The notes beneath the pieces were generated by a model. It searched no databases. It worked only from the letters and a program-made list of their open reading frames with translations, and was not told the DNA's origin. From positions 45,327-109,326 of the forward strand of contig NZ_JAUSTT010000018.1 of the NCBI RefSeq assembly GCF_030812995.1: 64,000 nt of DNA, read 5' to 3'. Positions within the stretch are counted from its first letter, which is position 1; each line of letters starts with the position of its first letter. Below, piece after piece: positions 63,908 through 64,000 of the stretch. Source of the stretch: Bacillus chungangensis (GTDB lineage Bacteria > Bacillota > Bacilli > Bacillales > Bacillaceae_C). Made by a program: the position numbers and the translations under genes.

Positions 63908-64000
63908 GTGAACTACTCACCACTTATCGACCTTGCGGTCTGATTGAAGTGGGAGCTTCTTGGGAACTAGATACTTTTGTTAGCTATCTATATTTACCAA
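63908..64000 (-). mobile_element. Right end of an IS200/IS605-type (tnpB) element, partial
   Basis: On the minus strand, CTCCCACTT and AAGTGGTGAG form the outer stem and GACC-GCAA-GGTC an inner hairpin, followed by TAGTTCAC (boundary near 63908). This layout recalls the right-end hairpins that follow tnpB in Bacillus and Clostridium IS605-family elements. The body and any tnpB gene would lie beyond 64000 on the same strand. Only this end is visible, and no coding sequence is seen. Confidence 0.55.

Overview
The window is a low-GC Gram-positive chromosome segment, almost certainly from a motile, competent member of the Bacillaceae that carries an S-layer. The gene order from ftsE through cccB, prfB, secA, hpf, fliT/S/D, flaG, hag, csrA/fliW, flgL/K/N/M, yvyF, comFC/comFA, degV, degU/degS, yvyE, an LCP gene and tagO follows the Bacillus subtilis layout closely. 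The genus cannot be fixed from the sequence alone.

Layout: 0-6.5 kb holds core cell-division, translation and secretion genes on the minus strand, including prfB with its +1 frameshift site. 7-23 kb is a late-flagellar block with three recognisable sigma-D promoters, CsrA/FliW control of flagellin, an enlarged flagellin and a flagellin lysine methylase (FliB). 23-25 kb carries comFC/comFA; comFB is missing between them. 25-34.6 kb holds degV, a lipoprotein, an orphan CheY, an AraC regulator, degU and degS (separated by an unusually long gap), yvyE and an LCP ligase. 35-64 kb is a cell-envelope island: tagO, a phosphodiester glycosidase with SLH domains, a small sigma factor, comK, a membrane-anchored FAD oxidoreductase with an SLH-like tail, an LtaS-like enzyme, csaB, a DUF5693 membrane protein, a polysaccharide flippase, tagA, an SLH-anchored glucosaminidase, the accessory Sec ATPase secA2 with slaP, an SLH-anchored SGNH hydrolase and an 880-residue S-layer protein.

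Working together, tagO, tagA, the flippase, LCP protein and CsaB are expected to build and pyruvylate a secondary cell-wall polysaccharide. SecA2 and SlaP are expected to export S-layer proteins whose SLH domains bind that polymer. The SLH-anchored enzymes (glycosidase, glucosaminidase, SGNH hydrolase) are candidates for remodelling the wall beneath the S-layer.

The most conspicuous structure not explained by genes is a dispersed intergenic repeat with eight copies plus remnants. It is about 158-160 bp in its short form and 225-333 bp in extended or diverged forms, is bounded by ATAAA/TTTAT and is made of two strong hairpins. It resembles the bcr1 repeats of the B. cereus group. Other leads are a roughly 140-nt putative small RNA near 11.5 kb, a CsrA-type hairpin in the flagellin leader and an apparent IS200/IS605 (tnpB) right end just upstream of the S-layer gene at the window edge.
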